The position numbers and the translations under genes were made by a program. This document shows positions 24,717 through 36,360 of a stretch of DNA of 64,000 nucleotides, in pieces; within the stretch, counting starts at the first letter, position 1; every line of letters begins with the position of its first letter. The notes under the pieces were generated by a model that searched no databases, had not been told where the DNA came from, and worked only from the letters and a program-made list of their open reading frames with translations. The DNA is taken from assembly GCA_026545225.1 (NCBI GenBank), contig CM048845.1, positions 97,962,533 through 98,026,532 on the forward strand. Direction: 5' to 3'. Origin of the DNA: Cornus controversa (lineage: Eukaryota; Streptophyta; Magnoliopsida; Cornales; Cornaceae).

Positions 24717-25456
24717 ACCGGAACTCGTCAACATATCAGATCTATGAAGACAGAGTCAGCAATGTTCAAGTAGCATTTTGAATCTAGTGGTTGGTGGCCG
24801 TTCGTTGTTTGGGGTGTGTGGGGGGTTGGGAGAAGAAGTAGCATTGTAAACCTTCATCAATCTCTTTTAATATTTGTGAGAGAATGCTTCATTGCTTATG
24901 ATTGTTACTGTTAGAACTTTGTCTCAGGTTATTCTTTTCGGTTGTAGAAATCTTTTGCTTCACATAAAGACACCCCTTTTATATGCTTCACGGCCGAGAC
25001 ATTATATTGTTGTAGAGAAGGAGAGAGCTTCATTGTTATATTAATATGTTAAACTAACGTTTCTTTTATTGGGTAGCATCGTCTGTTAAGAAAAAAAAAG
25101 TAGTTGCTTGGTTCTGTTTTCGGATAAACTGTATAAAAAAATTGTTTGATTGACAATTTTTAAAAGAAAATTTCAGTAAAAAAAATGTCAATTTTTAGAG
25201 AATCGTCTTTTATAATTCTCCGGAAAATAGTTTTCTATTTTTGAGTATTTGAGATTTGTTTTTAGAAAAGGTGTCTGTATGGTTGGTTGGTTGGTTATTT
25301 TAATTTTTACACTTCAACTTTTAATGATTAACGATTGTGAGACGTGGGAAATTTTAAAAACTTCACCATTAAACAACAATCCTCCACAAAATTTTAAGAT
25401 TTTGCGAGTATCATACAAATAAAAGAAACATGCTATATATATATATATCTATATAG
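24717..25456. other. 3' flank of LOLITA and AT-rich intergenic DNA
   Basis: The 3' UTR probably extends a few hundred bases, judging from the lower A/T-run content up to about 25080. Nothing else is recognised. Confidence 0.45.
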
Positions 25457-26487
25457 TTATGTTAAAAATATTAATATCAAATAATAGTTAATAGTTTTTC
25501 TTTTATTTAAAAATCATTCTTCTTACTTTTTGAGATACAAAGTAACTAATTAGATGACTTGGTTGTTTATTGTTAATTTTTTACCTAATTTTATTTTGTT
25601 ACATTTTGATTATTAATTATAACAAATTTATCAAGATATCTTTTTTAAGTTTGAATTATTTTATCTATTTTACTATTTTTTTATGTTTTTCATATCGTTA
25701 TTCATATTTTCTATTAGACATAATCAATAATATAAATAAAAATGGCTACAAACTAAATATACAATTTCTATGATAAAAATAATAATAAAAGTACAAAATA
25801 AATTAAGTTAAAGAACAATAAAAACTATGTTATAAAAATATCCTCCAATGCTCCAATATATTCTTCAGCAGTTTTACTATTATTTTGTATCTCTCTATCA
25901 AATTATTGAGCCCAATAGGAAATCACTCTTTTAAAAAATGTCTCTAGGAAGGATAAGAGAAAGAAAAATAGAGCTAATATTCGTCCTCCACAAATATACT
26001 ATTCCACTCTTTTTTTCCTTTAAAATCAAATTACAAAAGAGTTCATACACTATAAAATACTTAGTTCTTATATTTTTAATGACATAATTGCACCCTTCTC
26101 TTTAAGATTTAATATATTAGTTAGTAGTTAGATAATATAGAAAACTTATTTTTAAGGATAAAAAACAACTTGATTAGGATAAAAAGTATTTGAGTTGGAA
26201 ACAAATTTTATATCAATGTATTTGAGGAAAAACATTAAATTGAAAGTAAACCCATCTCTATGATAAACCTGTAATCCTTAATTGATTTTTTTTTTGAAAG
26301 ATATGTTTAATTGAAAAAATTAAAGAAAATTACAATTTTGCTTAAATAGAAATTATGTAGTGTGGCCAAAGAAAGCTAAGGGACTTTTAGAAATTACGTA
26401 TATTATTATGTAATTTAATTAACTACTTTTAAGTAGTATATAATATAGTTTACATATATTTACAGTATATATATTATATCAATTTCT
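25457..26487. repeat. Dispersed repeat, copy A (about 1.0 kb)
   Basis: This AT-rich, non-coding sequence starts GTTATGTTAAAAATATTAAT and recurs in direct orientation as copy C (28149-29485). Its second half recurs as copy B (27565-28045). Shared words include TCTTACTTTTTGAGATA, TTCATATTTTCTATTAGACA and GTATTTGAGTTGGAA. The family is unknown. Copy A lacks two insertions found in C and so serves as the empty site. Confidence 0.8.
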
Positions 26488-26663
26488 CAAAGCTAAGACT
26501 CAAATATTTCTCTTCCATAAATATTCATCGAGAAGTTTAATTTATAATATTTTCTCTTTTTTTGTTGTGAAGAAAAAAAATTATAATGTAACTAAAATGA
26601 TGCATTAAAACTATAGAAATGAATTGAAAAAAATCAAGAATCCCCTGACTTTAATATAGAAGG

Positions 26664-26754
26664 ACAATTATTGTATTAAAAATGTAAGAATCAAATAAAA
26701 ATAGTCCTTAAATCATAGATTATTTGATTCTTACATTTTTAATACCATAATTGT
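26664..26754. repeat. Hairpin with 34-bp arms
   Basis: The arms at 26664-26697 and 26721-26754 are reverse complements with one or two mismatches around a 23-base loop; the core of each arm is AAAAATGTAAGAATCAAATA or its complement. It may be a very small foldback MITE or a hairpin RNA source. Confidence 0.8.
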
Positions 26755-27349
26755 TTGAAATAAAAAAATTTAAAGATCTAATAAATGAATTTTATTAGCG
26801 GGACCTTAGGCGACCTCCAGCCTATGTATAAGATACAAAACAATGAGGCAATGCTTGCCACCAATAGGTGAAAAGGGTCTTCAGTACTTAAAACATATGC
26901 TAAAGTGTTATAGTTCTATACAAGGGTATCGATACACTAGAGGTCTTGAATTCGGCTCTAGGATTCAACGTGCCATACGCGTAATATTAATTTTAGACTT
27001 AATTTCATGGTGTATTGATATATATGATTTTTTTTTTTTTATCAAAAATGGGTTGGATAAATATAAACTAATTAATTGACGGGTTAGTTGAGTAGAATAT
27101 GAGTATCTATATTTAATCCATCTTTTACCCTTAAAACAAAACATAGATTGAAGTTTCTCTCTTCTATTCAACCTCTCTCTCTTCAATCCCACCTCTCTCT
27201 CTCTCTTCGATCCCACCCTTTCTCTCTCTTCATTCCGCCTCTCACCCTTCTATATGCCTCTATCTCTCTTTTCTCTCCCTGTTTTTATATATATATATAC
27301 ACGTGGGTATGTTATTTATAGTACTTTTATGTATGTATATTTTACGGAT

Positions 27350-27415
27350 ATGTTCTTTCATTGGGAGCAATTTATGCCCAATGAAAAAACATAATTGCTC
27401 CCAATGAAAGAACAT
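27350..27415. repeat. Hairpin with perfect 22-bp arms
   Basis: The arms 27350-27371 and 27394-27415 are exact reverse complements (core TTCTTTCATTGGGAGCAAT) around a 22-base loop that repeats part of the same word (CCCAATGAAA). This suggests a broken inverted duplication. Confidence 0.9.
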
Positions 27416-27564
27416 ACCCCTATTTTAAGCCCTATCAAAAATTTAAAAATAAAATAGTTCACAAAAATACAAATGTTTTATTTTATTTTTAAGTTCAAGC
27501 AAGTTGTCAAGTTGTATTAAATGAGTAAAATAAAAAGTTAATATTATTTACAATTTAAATAGGG

Positions 27565-28045
27565 AGCTCATATTATTCCTTCCTTTACAATCAAATTACA
27601 CGAGAGTCCTCACATGATATAATCTTGATTATTTTACTTATAATGACATAATTGTCATTCTCTTTAAAATTTAACATATTATTAGTTACATAATATAGGA
27701 AGCTTACTTTGAAGGATAAAAAAAGTATGTTATTAAGATAAAAAGTATTTGAGTTGGAAGAAAATTTTATATCAAAGTACTTGAGAGAAAACATTAAATT
27801 GAAAATAAACCAATATCTACAATAACCCATAATCTTTCATTATTATTTTTTCAGAAAGGCATGTTTAATTGAATTAAAAATTAAAGAAAATCCTAATTTT
27901 ACTTAAATAGAAATTATGAAAACTTGTTTGATTTAAAAAGAGGCTTTTAAAAATTATATTATTATGTGATTCAATTAACTACTTCTAAGTTTTAAGTAGT
28001 ATATAATATAGTGTAGTGTATAAATATATTATATAAATTTGTGAA
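27565..28045. repeat. Dispersed repeat, copy B (partial)
   Basis: It corresponds to the second half of copy A (25972-26487) in the same orientation, with many small differences. It therefore looks older than, or separate from, the A/C pair. Confidence 0.7.
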
Positions 28046-28148
28046 GGTTGTGATTCAGAACAAAACAAAAAGAATATAAAAGGACAATTATGCAAAAGTT
28101 TATATACGTACAGGGGCGGGTTAATAAAATTTGATAAAAAAATTGGCC

Positions 28149-29485
28149 TTATGTTTAAAATATTAATATCAAATAACAGTTAATAGTTTTTATTTAAAAA
28201 TCGTTCTTCTTACTTTTTGAGATATAAAGTTACTAATTAGATGACTTAGTTGTTTATTGTTAAATTTTACCTAATTTTTTTTTTTGTTATATTTTGATTA
28301 TTAGTTATAACAAATTTATCAAGATCACTTTTTTAGATTAAATTATTTTATCTATTTTAATATTTTTTTATGTTTTTCATATCGTTATTCATATTTTCTA
28401 TTAGACATAATCAATAATATAAATAAAAATGGCCACAAACTAAATATACAATTTCTATGATAGAAATAATAATAAAAGTACAAAATAAAGTAAATTAAAG
28501 AACAATAAAACCTGTTATAAAAGTCTTGTCCTATGCTCCAATAAATTCTTCAACAGTTTTACTACTATTTTGTAGCTCTCCATCAAGTTATGGAACCCAA
28601 ATAAGAAATCACTACTTTCTTTTTAGTCAAGCAAATATAGAAGAATCTAAAAATAACAAAATATGTTAGAAAATAAAATATATAATATATATAGAAGATG
28701 AAGTGAGATAGTGAGACAGATGGATTCATGGAGAGACTGTACTAATATTAATACACCTCTATTGGTTGAAAGGAGGAGAGGAAAAAAAAAAAGTTTCTAA
28801 GAAGGATAAGAGAAAGCAAAATGGAGCTCATATTCGCGCTCCACAAATATACTGAGACGCTCCACTCTTTTTTTCCTTTAAAATCAAATTACAAAAGAGT
28901 TCATACACTATAAAAATACTTGGTTCTTATATTTTTAATGACATAATTGCGCCCTTCTCTTTGAGGTTTAATATATTAGTTAGTAGTTAGATAATATAGA
29001 AATTTATTTTTAAGGATAAGAAAGTACTTGTTTAAGATAAAAATTATTTGAGTTGGAAACAAATTTTATATCAATGTATTTGAGGAAAAACAATAAATTG
29101 AAAGTAAATCAATCTCGACGATAAGGATAATGCTACTCAGGCAGAATTCATAGGCAGAAACTTTTACATCCATTAGATGTATGTGGTGAGTGTATGTGGT
29201 GGGGCCTACCACATGCATCCAATGGATGTAAAGTTTATGCCTATGAATTCTGCATAACAATTTTGCTTGAGTAGCATTACCCTACGATACACGTGTAATT
29301 TTTAATTGATTTTTTTTCGAAAGATATGTTTAATTGAATTGAAAATAAAATAAAATTACAGTTTTACTTAAATATGAATTATGTAAAACAATAAATTCAA
29401 CAAGCAAGCCAAGAAAAACTAGTTTGATTTAACAAGGGACTTTTAGAAATTAGGTATATTATTATGTGATTAATTAACTACTTTA
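28149..29485. repeat. Dispersed repeat, copy C with two insertions
   Basis: It matches copy A nearly base for base over about 1 kb, interrupted by about 180 bp at 28611-28790 and by the MITE at 29124-29283. It ends at about 29485, where a GATCGGAT-rich segment begins. Confidence 0.8.
29124..29283. mobile_element. 160-bp foldback MITE with ACGATA target duplication
   Basis: The terminal inverted repeats are AGGATAATGCTACTCAGGCA and, read inward from the other end, AGGGTAATGCTACTCAAGCA. Most of the element folds on itself (an ATTCATAGGCAG arm on each side). ACGATA flanks it on both sides (29118-29123 and 29284-29289). Copy A has one uninterrupted ATGATA at the equivalent place, so the flanking pair is a true target duplication. 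A sister copy lies at 54283-54442. The superfamily is not certain from a 6-bp duplication. Confidence 0.88.
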
Positions 29486-29865
29486 TCAGAAATTTATTAT
29501 TATCAGAAATCCGATCCGATCCGTCGCAATATATTTATACATATAATTAGTAATTATATGTATAATAATATAATATGCTACATACTTACATGGGTAAATC
29601 TAAAAACTCAATATATATTATATTTGTTTATTTAACAATTGTATTCATTTAAAAAGTGTTGTGTTTGTTGGTCAAATTTTTTTTTTGAATTTAAAAAAAT
29701 TCAAATAGGAATACTAGGCCAATCCGTCAATCCGATCCGATCCATTCAATCACGGATCGGATCGGATTGAATTTTCGCCAATCCGTAATCCGCGGATCGG
29801 ATTAGGATTATGCATAATCCGATTCGATCCGATTCGTGGTCACCCCTAACGGTGATCATAAATTT
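29486..29865. mobile_element. GATCCGATCC-rich element fragment, probably hAT-type non-autonomous
   Basis: Clusters of CCGATCCGATCC and GGATCGGATCGGAT stand near each end (29508-29526, 29730-29850). The right end reads CACCCCTA (29853-29860), the inverted form of the TAGGGGTG terminus common in plant hAT-like non-autonomous elements. The left terminus is not recognisable, so it is probably truncated. Confidence 0.4.
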
Positions 29866-30236
29866 TTTTTAATAATAATTTTTTTATATAAATACATACA
29901 CTTATTACAATCAATGCTTATATATTTTTTTGAAATTTGTAATTAATTACTATATAAAATACTCTATGAATATTGGTTCTCAATTTAATTAAAGAACAAA
30001 ATTTTCTTTTAAAATTAAAGAATCATTTTATGACACCATAACTTTACTTGTTTGTTGACGACGTTAATGTAAATATTTTAAAACTAAAAGGACATACTGA
30101 TTGATGACAAAATATGACATTTATTACACAAAAATATTTAATTATTAGTTTTTACTTTTCTCCAATCATTGGGGTATTGTATAATTTATAAGAGGAAGGA
30201 GTGTGGAAGGGTAATTGCTTAAACAACTGTCTCTAG

Positions 30237-30848
30237 TAGGGGTGCACATGGTATGGTTCCTTACAGTTCTTGGTGGAACCGGAATCGGAACTATTCCTAA
30301 CGGTTCATTAGTTTTGGAACCGGAATGGGAACCGTTAACTTTGGTTCACTTCTGATTCTTTGCGGTTCCGATTTCTTAACGGTTCTTTGTCAACTTTTTT
30401 TTTTTTTAAAACATTGATAAGATACACACTCATACTTGTGCACCCTGAGTTATAACAATAGATTAGAAGTTATTAGTATTTATCTATATATCTTATATTA
30501 TATAAATATATATAATATTAGAACTTATAAGCTAAATGTATTTATCTATATTTTATACTTTATATATAAATAGAACACTAGAATTTAGAAGGTATTAGTA
30601 TTTATTATATATATAATTTATACTTTATATATTATATATTTATATAAAACACTAGAACTTAGAGTTATTATTATTCATTTATATATTATATATTACATAT
30701 ATATATATTTTTCTAACAGTTCTGGCTCTGATTTCGGTTCCTTGACTTGGAACAGGAACCGGAACCGTAGTGAACGATTTTGTTCAGTTCAGATACGATT
30801 CCAGTTATGATTCCGGTTTCGATTCCACCGGTTCTTTATACATCCCTA
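30237..30848. mobile_element. Non-autonomous hAT element, 612 bp, with exact 8-bp target duplication
   Basis: It starts TAGGGGTGCACATGG and ends ACATCCCTA. GTCTCTAG flanks it on both sides (30229-30236 and 30849-30856). Both ends carry degenerate GGAACCGGAA/CGGTTCC repeats in inverted orientation around an AT-rich middle. An 8-bp duplication and TAGGG termini are hAT hallmarks. No coding capacity. Confidence 0.9.
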
Positions 30849-31310
30849 GTCTCTAGCACTCTTTTATATGTTATATACAAATATAATAATACATTGTATA
30901 TTATATATACACTATTTTAGTATTTTGTATCTATTGTAATCCTTTATTTGTTCATTATAAATTATTAAATTATACACTATTATACTATTCTAATATTTTA
31001 TTCATTTTAATGACGGCTGCTTGTTGGTTAAAAAGCTGAGGGTTATTGATATATGCTGTTGAAACTAATAATTTGCCATTGCTAGTTTATTGTCTACTGT
31101 TTTGTACATTTTAGTTATTGGCTAAAGGTTGATTGTTGGTTGATTTTAGTGACTACTACTTGAAATTGGTTATATTTAAAAAAGTAATAGGATAGTGAAA
31201 CTTGTCAACAAATTAGAAAAGTGAATCACTCTCATATTTAAATAGTGCAAATGAGACCCACACTTTCACAATCGAATAGATGGACACTCTATTCATTACG
31301 AGTAAGTATA

Positions 31311-31440
31311 CGTTACACCCGATGCACGGTGCGCTCGGCGCATCTAGGCCATTAGTGCCCTACACTTGTGGTGGAGCCCATGACACGTGTAGTGCACCGA
31401 TGGCCCAAATGTGACCGGTGCATGTGCATTGGGCGTACCC
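31311..31440. mobile_element. GC-rich foldback element, about 130 bp
   Basis: The two halves pair over almost the whole length, for example CCCGATGCAC near 31318 with GTGCATTGGG near 31424, and CTACAC near 31360 with GTGTAG near 31387. It is much richer in GC than its surroundings. No clear target duplication, so it is a MITE-like foldback of unknown superfamily. Confidence 0.6.
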
Positions 31441-31906
31441 AATATCTGTTCATTCACTACCTATTCGATGATAACTTTTTCCTTTACAAATCATTATCCT
31501 TTAAATAATCATACAGTTTGTCATAGTTCTAAATTTAATGACTATGCTTGTTCTAAACAACCCAATTTATGTGAGAACAAATTGGGCCTTGGTTAAAAAA
31601 TAATAATATTGGACTATTTAGAACAAACTCAATCTATTCCAGTTTGTGATTTCATGGATCAGTTTGATTCGAATTAGGCCCTCCACAAATCGAATTAGTT
31701 TCAATTTTTACCTACCAACTCGTATACCACGGATCAAAGTAGGTTTGATGCCTAATCTGTAATCACCCTTAGGTTTCAGTGTGCTTGATTGGATCATTAT
31801 GAAAGTAAAGTAGGTCTTTGAATGAAAATACACAATGGGGTGTAATATTATTGTACTATATTGAGCCAAATTTATAGGATTTGTTTGGGTACAAAAACAC
31901 TCATGC

Positions 31907-32612
31907 TGCGTTTGGTGCATGTATATGATTGGACTGGAATGAAGCGAAAAATGGAATGAGAATGGAATGTAATGACCATTCTCATTATATTGTTTGGTTG
32001 AAAATATGAAATGAGGTGGGAATCAAATAAATTTTAAATCAAATTCTCCAAAATACCCTCCTAGTGACAAATAAATTAAACCAACAAATATGTGATGGTG
32101 GAGGATGGTGGTAGTGGAGGTGGTGGCGAGGTGTGGTGGTGGAGGTGGTGAAGGAAGATGGTGATGTCGAGGTGGTGGTAATGGAGGAAGGTGGCAATTT
32201 GGAGTGACGTGGTGGGGTGGTGGTGGAGGAAGGTGGTGATGTGGCGGAAAAGGTGGTGGGGTGGTATGGATGTGGTGGCGATGTGATGTGGCGGCGGCAG
32301 CGACAGTGGTAGAGGAAGGTGATGATATGGAGGTGGTGGTGTGGTGGAGTAGGAAAGTGGCGATGTGGGGGTGGAGGTCGTTAAGGCGGTGGTGGTAAAG
32401 TTGGTGTGGGGGTGGAAGTGGTGGATGTAGTGGTGATGGAGGTGAAAGGTTTTTTGGTCATATGAATTTTTTTTTAATCTTACTGAGAATGGAATGCTCA
32501 TTCCATAGTTAGGATTTTTATTATAAGGGGATAACCATTCTCACCTGAAAATTTATACCATACAAATGAATGGTTGGAATGAGCATTCCATTCCATTCCT
32601 GCATACCAATCA
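31907..32612. mobile_element. TGCGTTTGGT-family MITE with a GGT/GGA-rich core (copy 1)
   Basis: The ends are TGCGTTTGGTGCAT and TGCATACCAATCA (inverted). Inside them are ATTCCATTCC/GGAATGGAAT words, and a long GGTGGT/GGAGG purine-rich core at 32093-32445. The core creates a chance His/Pro/Thr-rich ORF on the minus strand. The same element, in inverse orientation, lies at 60697-62406. Non-coding. Confidence 0.8.
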
Positions 32613-33471
32613 ATACTTGTTACATGTGCTTGGATTTTGGGTGTGTTGTTTGGGTTTTTAGAAAACTACGTGTGAAGGTAAATCAAATAGATTCGTTTGT
32701 GTTTTGCAACATGTGCTTCTTGATTTCGCATATTATTAAATGTTATTAGACAATTTGATGGGGTGTAATATTATTCAATGTTATATTCCAATAGCTTTTA
32801 TTCAAAGTCCTAGAACCCTTATTCATAATCAAATCGAACTGGTCGGTTCTAGGGCTCAATAATTCTGATTCTGGTTCCAAAATAAATGAACAAATGGGAT
32901 TGGTTCCGGTTTCGATTTAGCTTGAACTCGTACTAAACAACGTGCACCCCTAATTGAGTGACCCACTTTAAGGCTATAGTTGGTACAATGGAAAATAATA
33001 TAAATGATAACATTATAAAATAAAGGAAAAAATAAAACTATTCTAAATAACTTATTACAATATCCTTTTATATTTAGAAGACGATATTTTTTTTATAACA
33101 AAATAAGGGGAAAAATTGTATCAACAAAGTTTTATTAAAAAATACTAATATTTCCTTTCATTTTTGTGAGGATAAAAAGACTTGCTCCTCGTGCTAGGCT
33201 ATCACTCCAAATCCATCTATTCTCTTTATTTTCCTTCTAAAATTTTCTGACAATGTGCAAAAAAATCACTGAACTATCTCCATTTTGCAAATAATTACAA
33301 ATTAGCCCCCTGAACTAATGATTTGTTGTAATTAAGGACATATCCGTCATAAAAGACAAAATTTTCCCTTCTTATTAAATTTGTCATTTTTTATTAAATA
33401 ATCTTTATTATCTTTTCTTTGATCTAACTATTAATTATACCATTCACTTTAATTTTATTATTGGTATCAAT
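32613..33471. other. Intergenic DNA with element remnants
   Basis: GGTTCTAGGGCTC and GGTTCCGGTTTCGAT words near 32840-32915, ending GTGCACCCCTAA (32942-32953), look like the right end of another TAGGGGTGCAC-type hAT element whose left end is lost. 33246-33370 resembles the end of a 'GTGCAAAAAAATCACTGAAC' repeat. No gene. Confidence 0.4.
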
Positions 33472-33642
33472 GAGAAAGTATACAATACCCCAGGAATGCT
33501 GATGATGTGATATCCCAGACAGGTATAAGCTCTCCATATTTTTTTAAAATTACAAATTTCACTACAATCAAGGAGAAATGGAGGGCTTACACTTCCCAGG
33601 ATACCATATTATCAGTATTCTCGGGATATTGTATACTTTCTC
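33472..33642. mobile_element. 171-bp Mutator-type MITE with exact 9-bp target duplication
   Basis: The perfect 16-bp termini are GAGAAAGTATACAATA and TATTGTATACTTTCTC. GGTATCAAT flanks both sides (33463-33471 and 33643-33651). A 9-bp duplication is the Mutator signature. The whole element folds back, and the intact termini indicate a fairly recent insertion. Confidence 0.92.
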
Positions 33643-34337
33643 GGTATCAATTCATCTGGAAAAAATACACAAAGTTGTAACCACCAACAAATTTATCTAT
33701 TTTCTAAAATGATTAACTTATTATTGCAACTTTACTATTTATAATAAAGCTTATTATACCTAGTTTAATTCTTTTTATTGTAAGGAAAAAAAAAAACCTT
33801 TTTTTTCTCACACAATATATAATGAAAAATTATTTAAATAAAAAATATCTTCTTTTTCATATGGTATATTCATGAAAAATTAAGAAATTACTTAAATTAT
33901 TTAAATTTTTTTTACTTAAGATCTTTATTAAAACAAATAATTTCAAGATATTTTATAACAAAATATGATAATTGAGGATACTGTGTACAAAACATAGTCC
34001 AAGTTATTTCTAAATTTGAATATAATTTAGGATTTTTTTTTTTTTACTTTACCCAAAAATTTATACCAAACCATATCCCTCCGTTACTTTTTTTATTTTT
34101 TCTTTCATTCTTTTTCAACCTTGGACTCTTATATATTGTAGCCACCCAAAAAAATAAAGTGTAAACTACCCTGAATTCCCTTGAAGTTTGTTTTAATTAC
34201 TCTCATATTAAACCTTTTAAAAAATAACTCTCACCCCTTATTAGAGTTAAGACCCGTTAACATAGTTAATAGAAAACGTTAATTTATAAAACTACCCCTA
34301 TCTTTAAAACAAGATTTAAATACCTGATGGTGTCATC

Positions 34338-34905
34338 TAGGGATGGCAATTTGCCCCGCCCCGTCGGGTACCCGCCCCGTTTAAAACCCGTTTACGGAAC
34401 CGTTTAAGGAAACGGGGTGGGGATGGGGTTAAAGAAAATAACCCGCGTTTAAACGGGGCGGGGACGGGGGTAAGACCCTACCCCGACGGGTACCCGCGCC
34501 CGTTTAAATATATATATATTTATACTTTTATATATATAATATATAGAGAAAATATTAATAATGTATAAAGAAAATATTAATATTATATATATCATACAAC
34601 TATACAAGTTTATTATATATGACTCAATATTATTCATTGTGTTGCAAGTTCCTAAATGTGTGTTTTTGGTGTATATGTATCAAAATATCATATTTATTAC
34701 TATAAAAAATTTTGCATTAAAAAAAAATGTATAAACGGGGCGGGATGGGGTAAGTTAAACGGTTATGGGAATAGGGAAGTCAAAACCCGCCCCGCCCTGC
34801 CCCGTTTATACATGGTTGCGGGGCGGGGACGGGGTGGGGAAAGTTAAACGGTTTCGGTTATGGGGAAGGTAAAATCCGCCCCGCCCCGCCCCGTTGCCAT
34901 CCCTA
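34338..34905. mobile_element. Non-autonomous hAT element, 568 bp, CCCCGCC-rich ends
   Basis: It starts TAGGGATGGCAA and ends TTGCCATCCCTA, a perfect 12-bp inverted pair. The flanks GTGTCATC (34330-34337) and CTGTCATC (34906-34913) match at 7 of 8 bases, a slightly decayed hAT target duplication. Both ends are rich in GCCCCGCCCCG and AACGGG words; the middle is TA-rich. Confidence 0.88.
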
Positions 34906-35386
34906 CTGTCATCTACAATGATGTAAGCAGAATATATTAATTTTACTAATTTATCCCCTCCTAATAGTTGAATATCGTTCATCTCTCTCACTCTATCACT
35001 CTCTCTGTCCTCTCAACCACCACCGTTGCACCCTCCCCCACCCCTTCCCCCTCTTTTTCTCCACGATCATCAGGTCCTCCCCATCTTTTACTCTCTCCAA
35101 TGCCACTCAATCTTATATGTGTATATATACCCCTTGCTTAGCCTCAAACCCATTGTTACAGTAAACATATATACACATATTATATAGTATATATATACAC
35201 ACACTACACAGACCCATTTATATGCCAACAACACCACTTAGTCACCTTTGGATTTGGAAAGGAAAACAACCCATCAATAATACTGAAATTCATATAAAAT
35301 TGATTAATTGGGTTTGTGAAGGTGAATAGAAGACCTCATTGCTTACATATTGTCAAATATAAAATTAAACAGGCATATATTTTAGT

Positions 35387-35641
35387 GGATAATACTTGGG
35401 TCCTCCCCTGGCAGTACCAATATCATTCTCCCTGCTTATGTGGACCAATGAGTGTGCAGATAGAAGTTGAAGATACAAAACAAAATCAATAAACGATGAA
35501 CTTTTCGTTTAACCCACAAAAAGATAGATAATGTTCATTTAAAAAAAAAATAAAGTTTTGAACAACTGTTTTAATTCTATTGGTCCACATAAACAGGGAG
35601 AATGATGTTGGTGCTGACAGGGTAGGACCCAAGTATTATCC
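35387..35641. mobile_element. 255-bp Mutator-type MITE with exact 9-bp target duplication
   Basis: The termini GGATAATACTTGGGTCCT and their inverse ACCCAAGTATTATCC continue as about 60-bp inverted arms (including ATTCTCCCTG and TGGTCCACAT words). TATTTTAGT flanks both sides (35378-35386 and 35642-35650). It is a different family from the one at 33472. Confidence 0.92.
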
Positions 35642-36360
35642 TATTTTAGTGAAGAGGTGAAGAAAAGAGAGATAAAGGGAGATGGCGGTGGTGAGAGAAC
35701 TGAGAAGGTGGGAGGTAGTGGAGAAGAGAGAATCGGTGGTTTGCGGTGGGAGGAGGTGGATTCCGTCACAATTCGAAATCCCGAAACCCATATGGTTGCG
35801 ACCATCTATGCTTTCTCTATTTTCTCCACCACCACCAGTATGGTTTTCACCACCAATTCCTTTGGAGAATAACCAACCCAAACTTAAATCCTTGAAAATA
35901 CATGTGTGTGTATGTATATATATATATATATTATGCATGTAATGTGTATATATAATCCAATCACATATATTTAATCAATATATATTGTATGTAGATACTA
36001 TGATTTTGAATTTGATTATTGAAAAAGAAAAAGAGTAAATTGAGAGAAAAGAAAAAATATATATATATTTAAAGAGTATTTTGGTTCAAATAATTATGAT
36101 TGAAATGGTAAATTAAAATAGTTAGTAAGGTCTATTTAGTCATTATGCTTTATAAAAGGATAGACCAAACTTCCGGGGAGGGGAAGTTGACTATTTTTCT
36201 TTTTAGTAGTTTAAATTAATTGAAGGTAATTTAAACAAACTTAAGGAGGCAGGGCAATTTGCCCCAAAAGAAGAGGAAAAAAGAAATAGCATCACTCTAC
36301 GAGGGTAATATTGTACTTACAGAATTCCAATTCATATATCTTGTCCCCAGCCGTAATCGT

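Larger units (their letters stand above)
34159..36265. mobile_element. Composite inverted-repeat element hosting two younger insertions
   Basis: The left end (GTGTAAACTACCCTGAATTC and the following AAGTTTGTTTTAATTAC) is repeated in imperfect inverted form at the right end (36210-36265: GTAATTTAAACAAACTTAAG, then AGGGCAATTTGCCCC). Between them sit a hAT element (34338-34905) and a Mutator-type MITE (35387-35641). Pairing of the outer ends is about 70% by eye and there is no confirmed target duplication. The element stops just before the UAP56 5' region. Confidence 0.5.

Noticed and set aside
32076..32501. 141-residue His/Pro/Ser/Thr-rich ORF on the minus strand
   Set aside because: It is the translation of the GGT/GGA-rich core of a MITE; similar ORFs appear in the second copy at 61996-62250.
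35657..35942. Overlapping ORFs on both strands
   Set aside because: They lie inside the composite transposable element, have low-complexity sequence and show no conserved motif.
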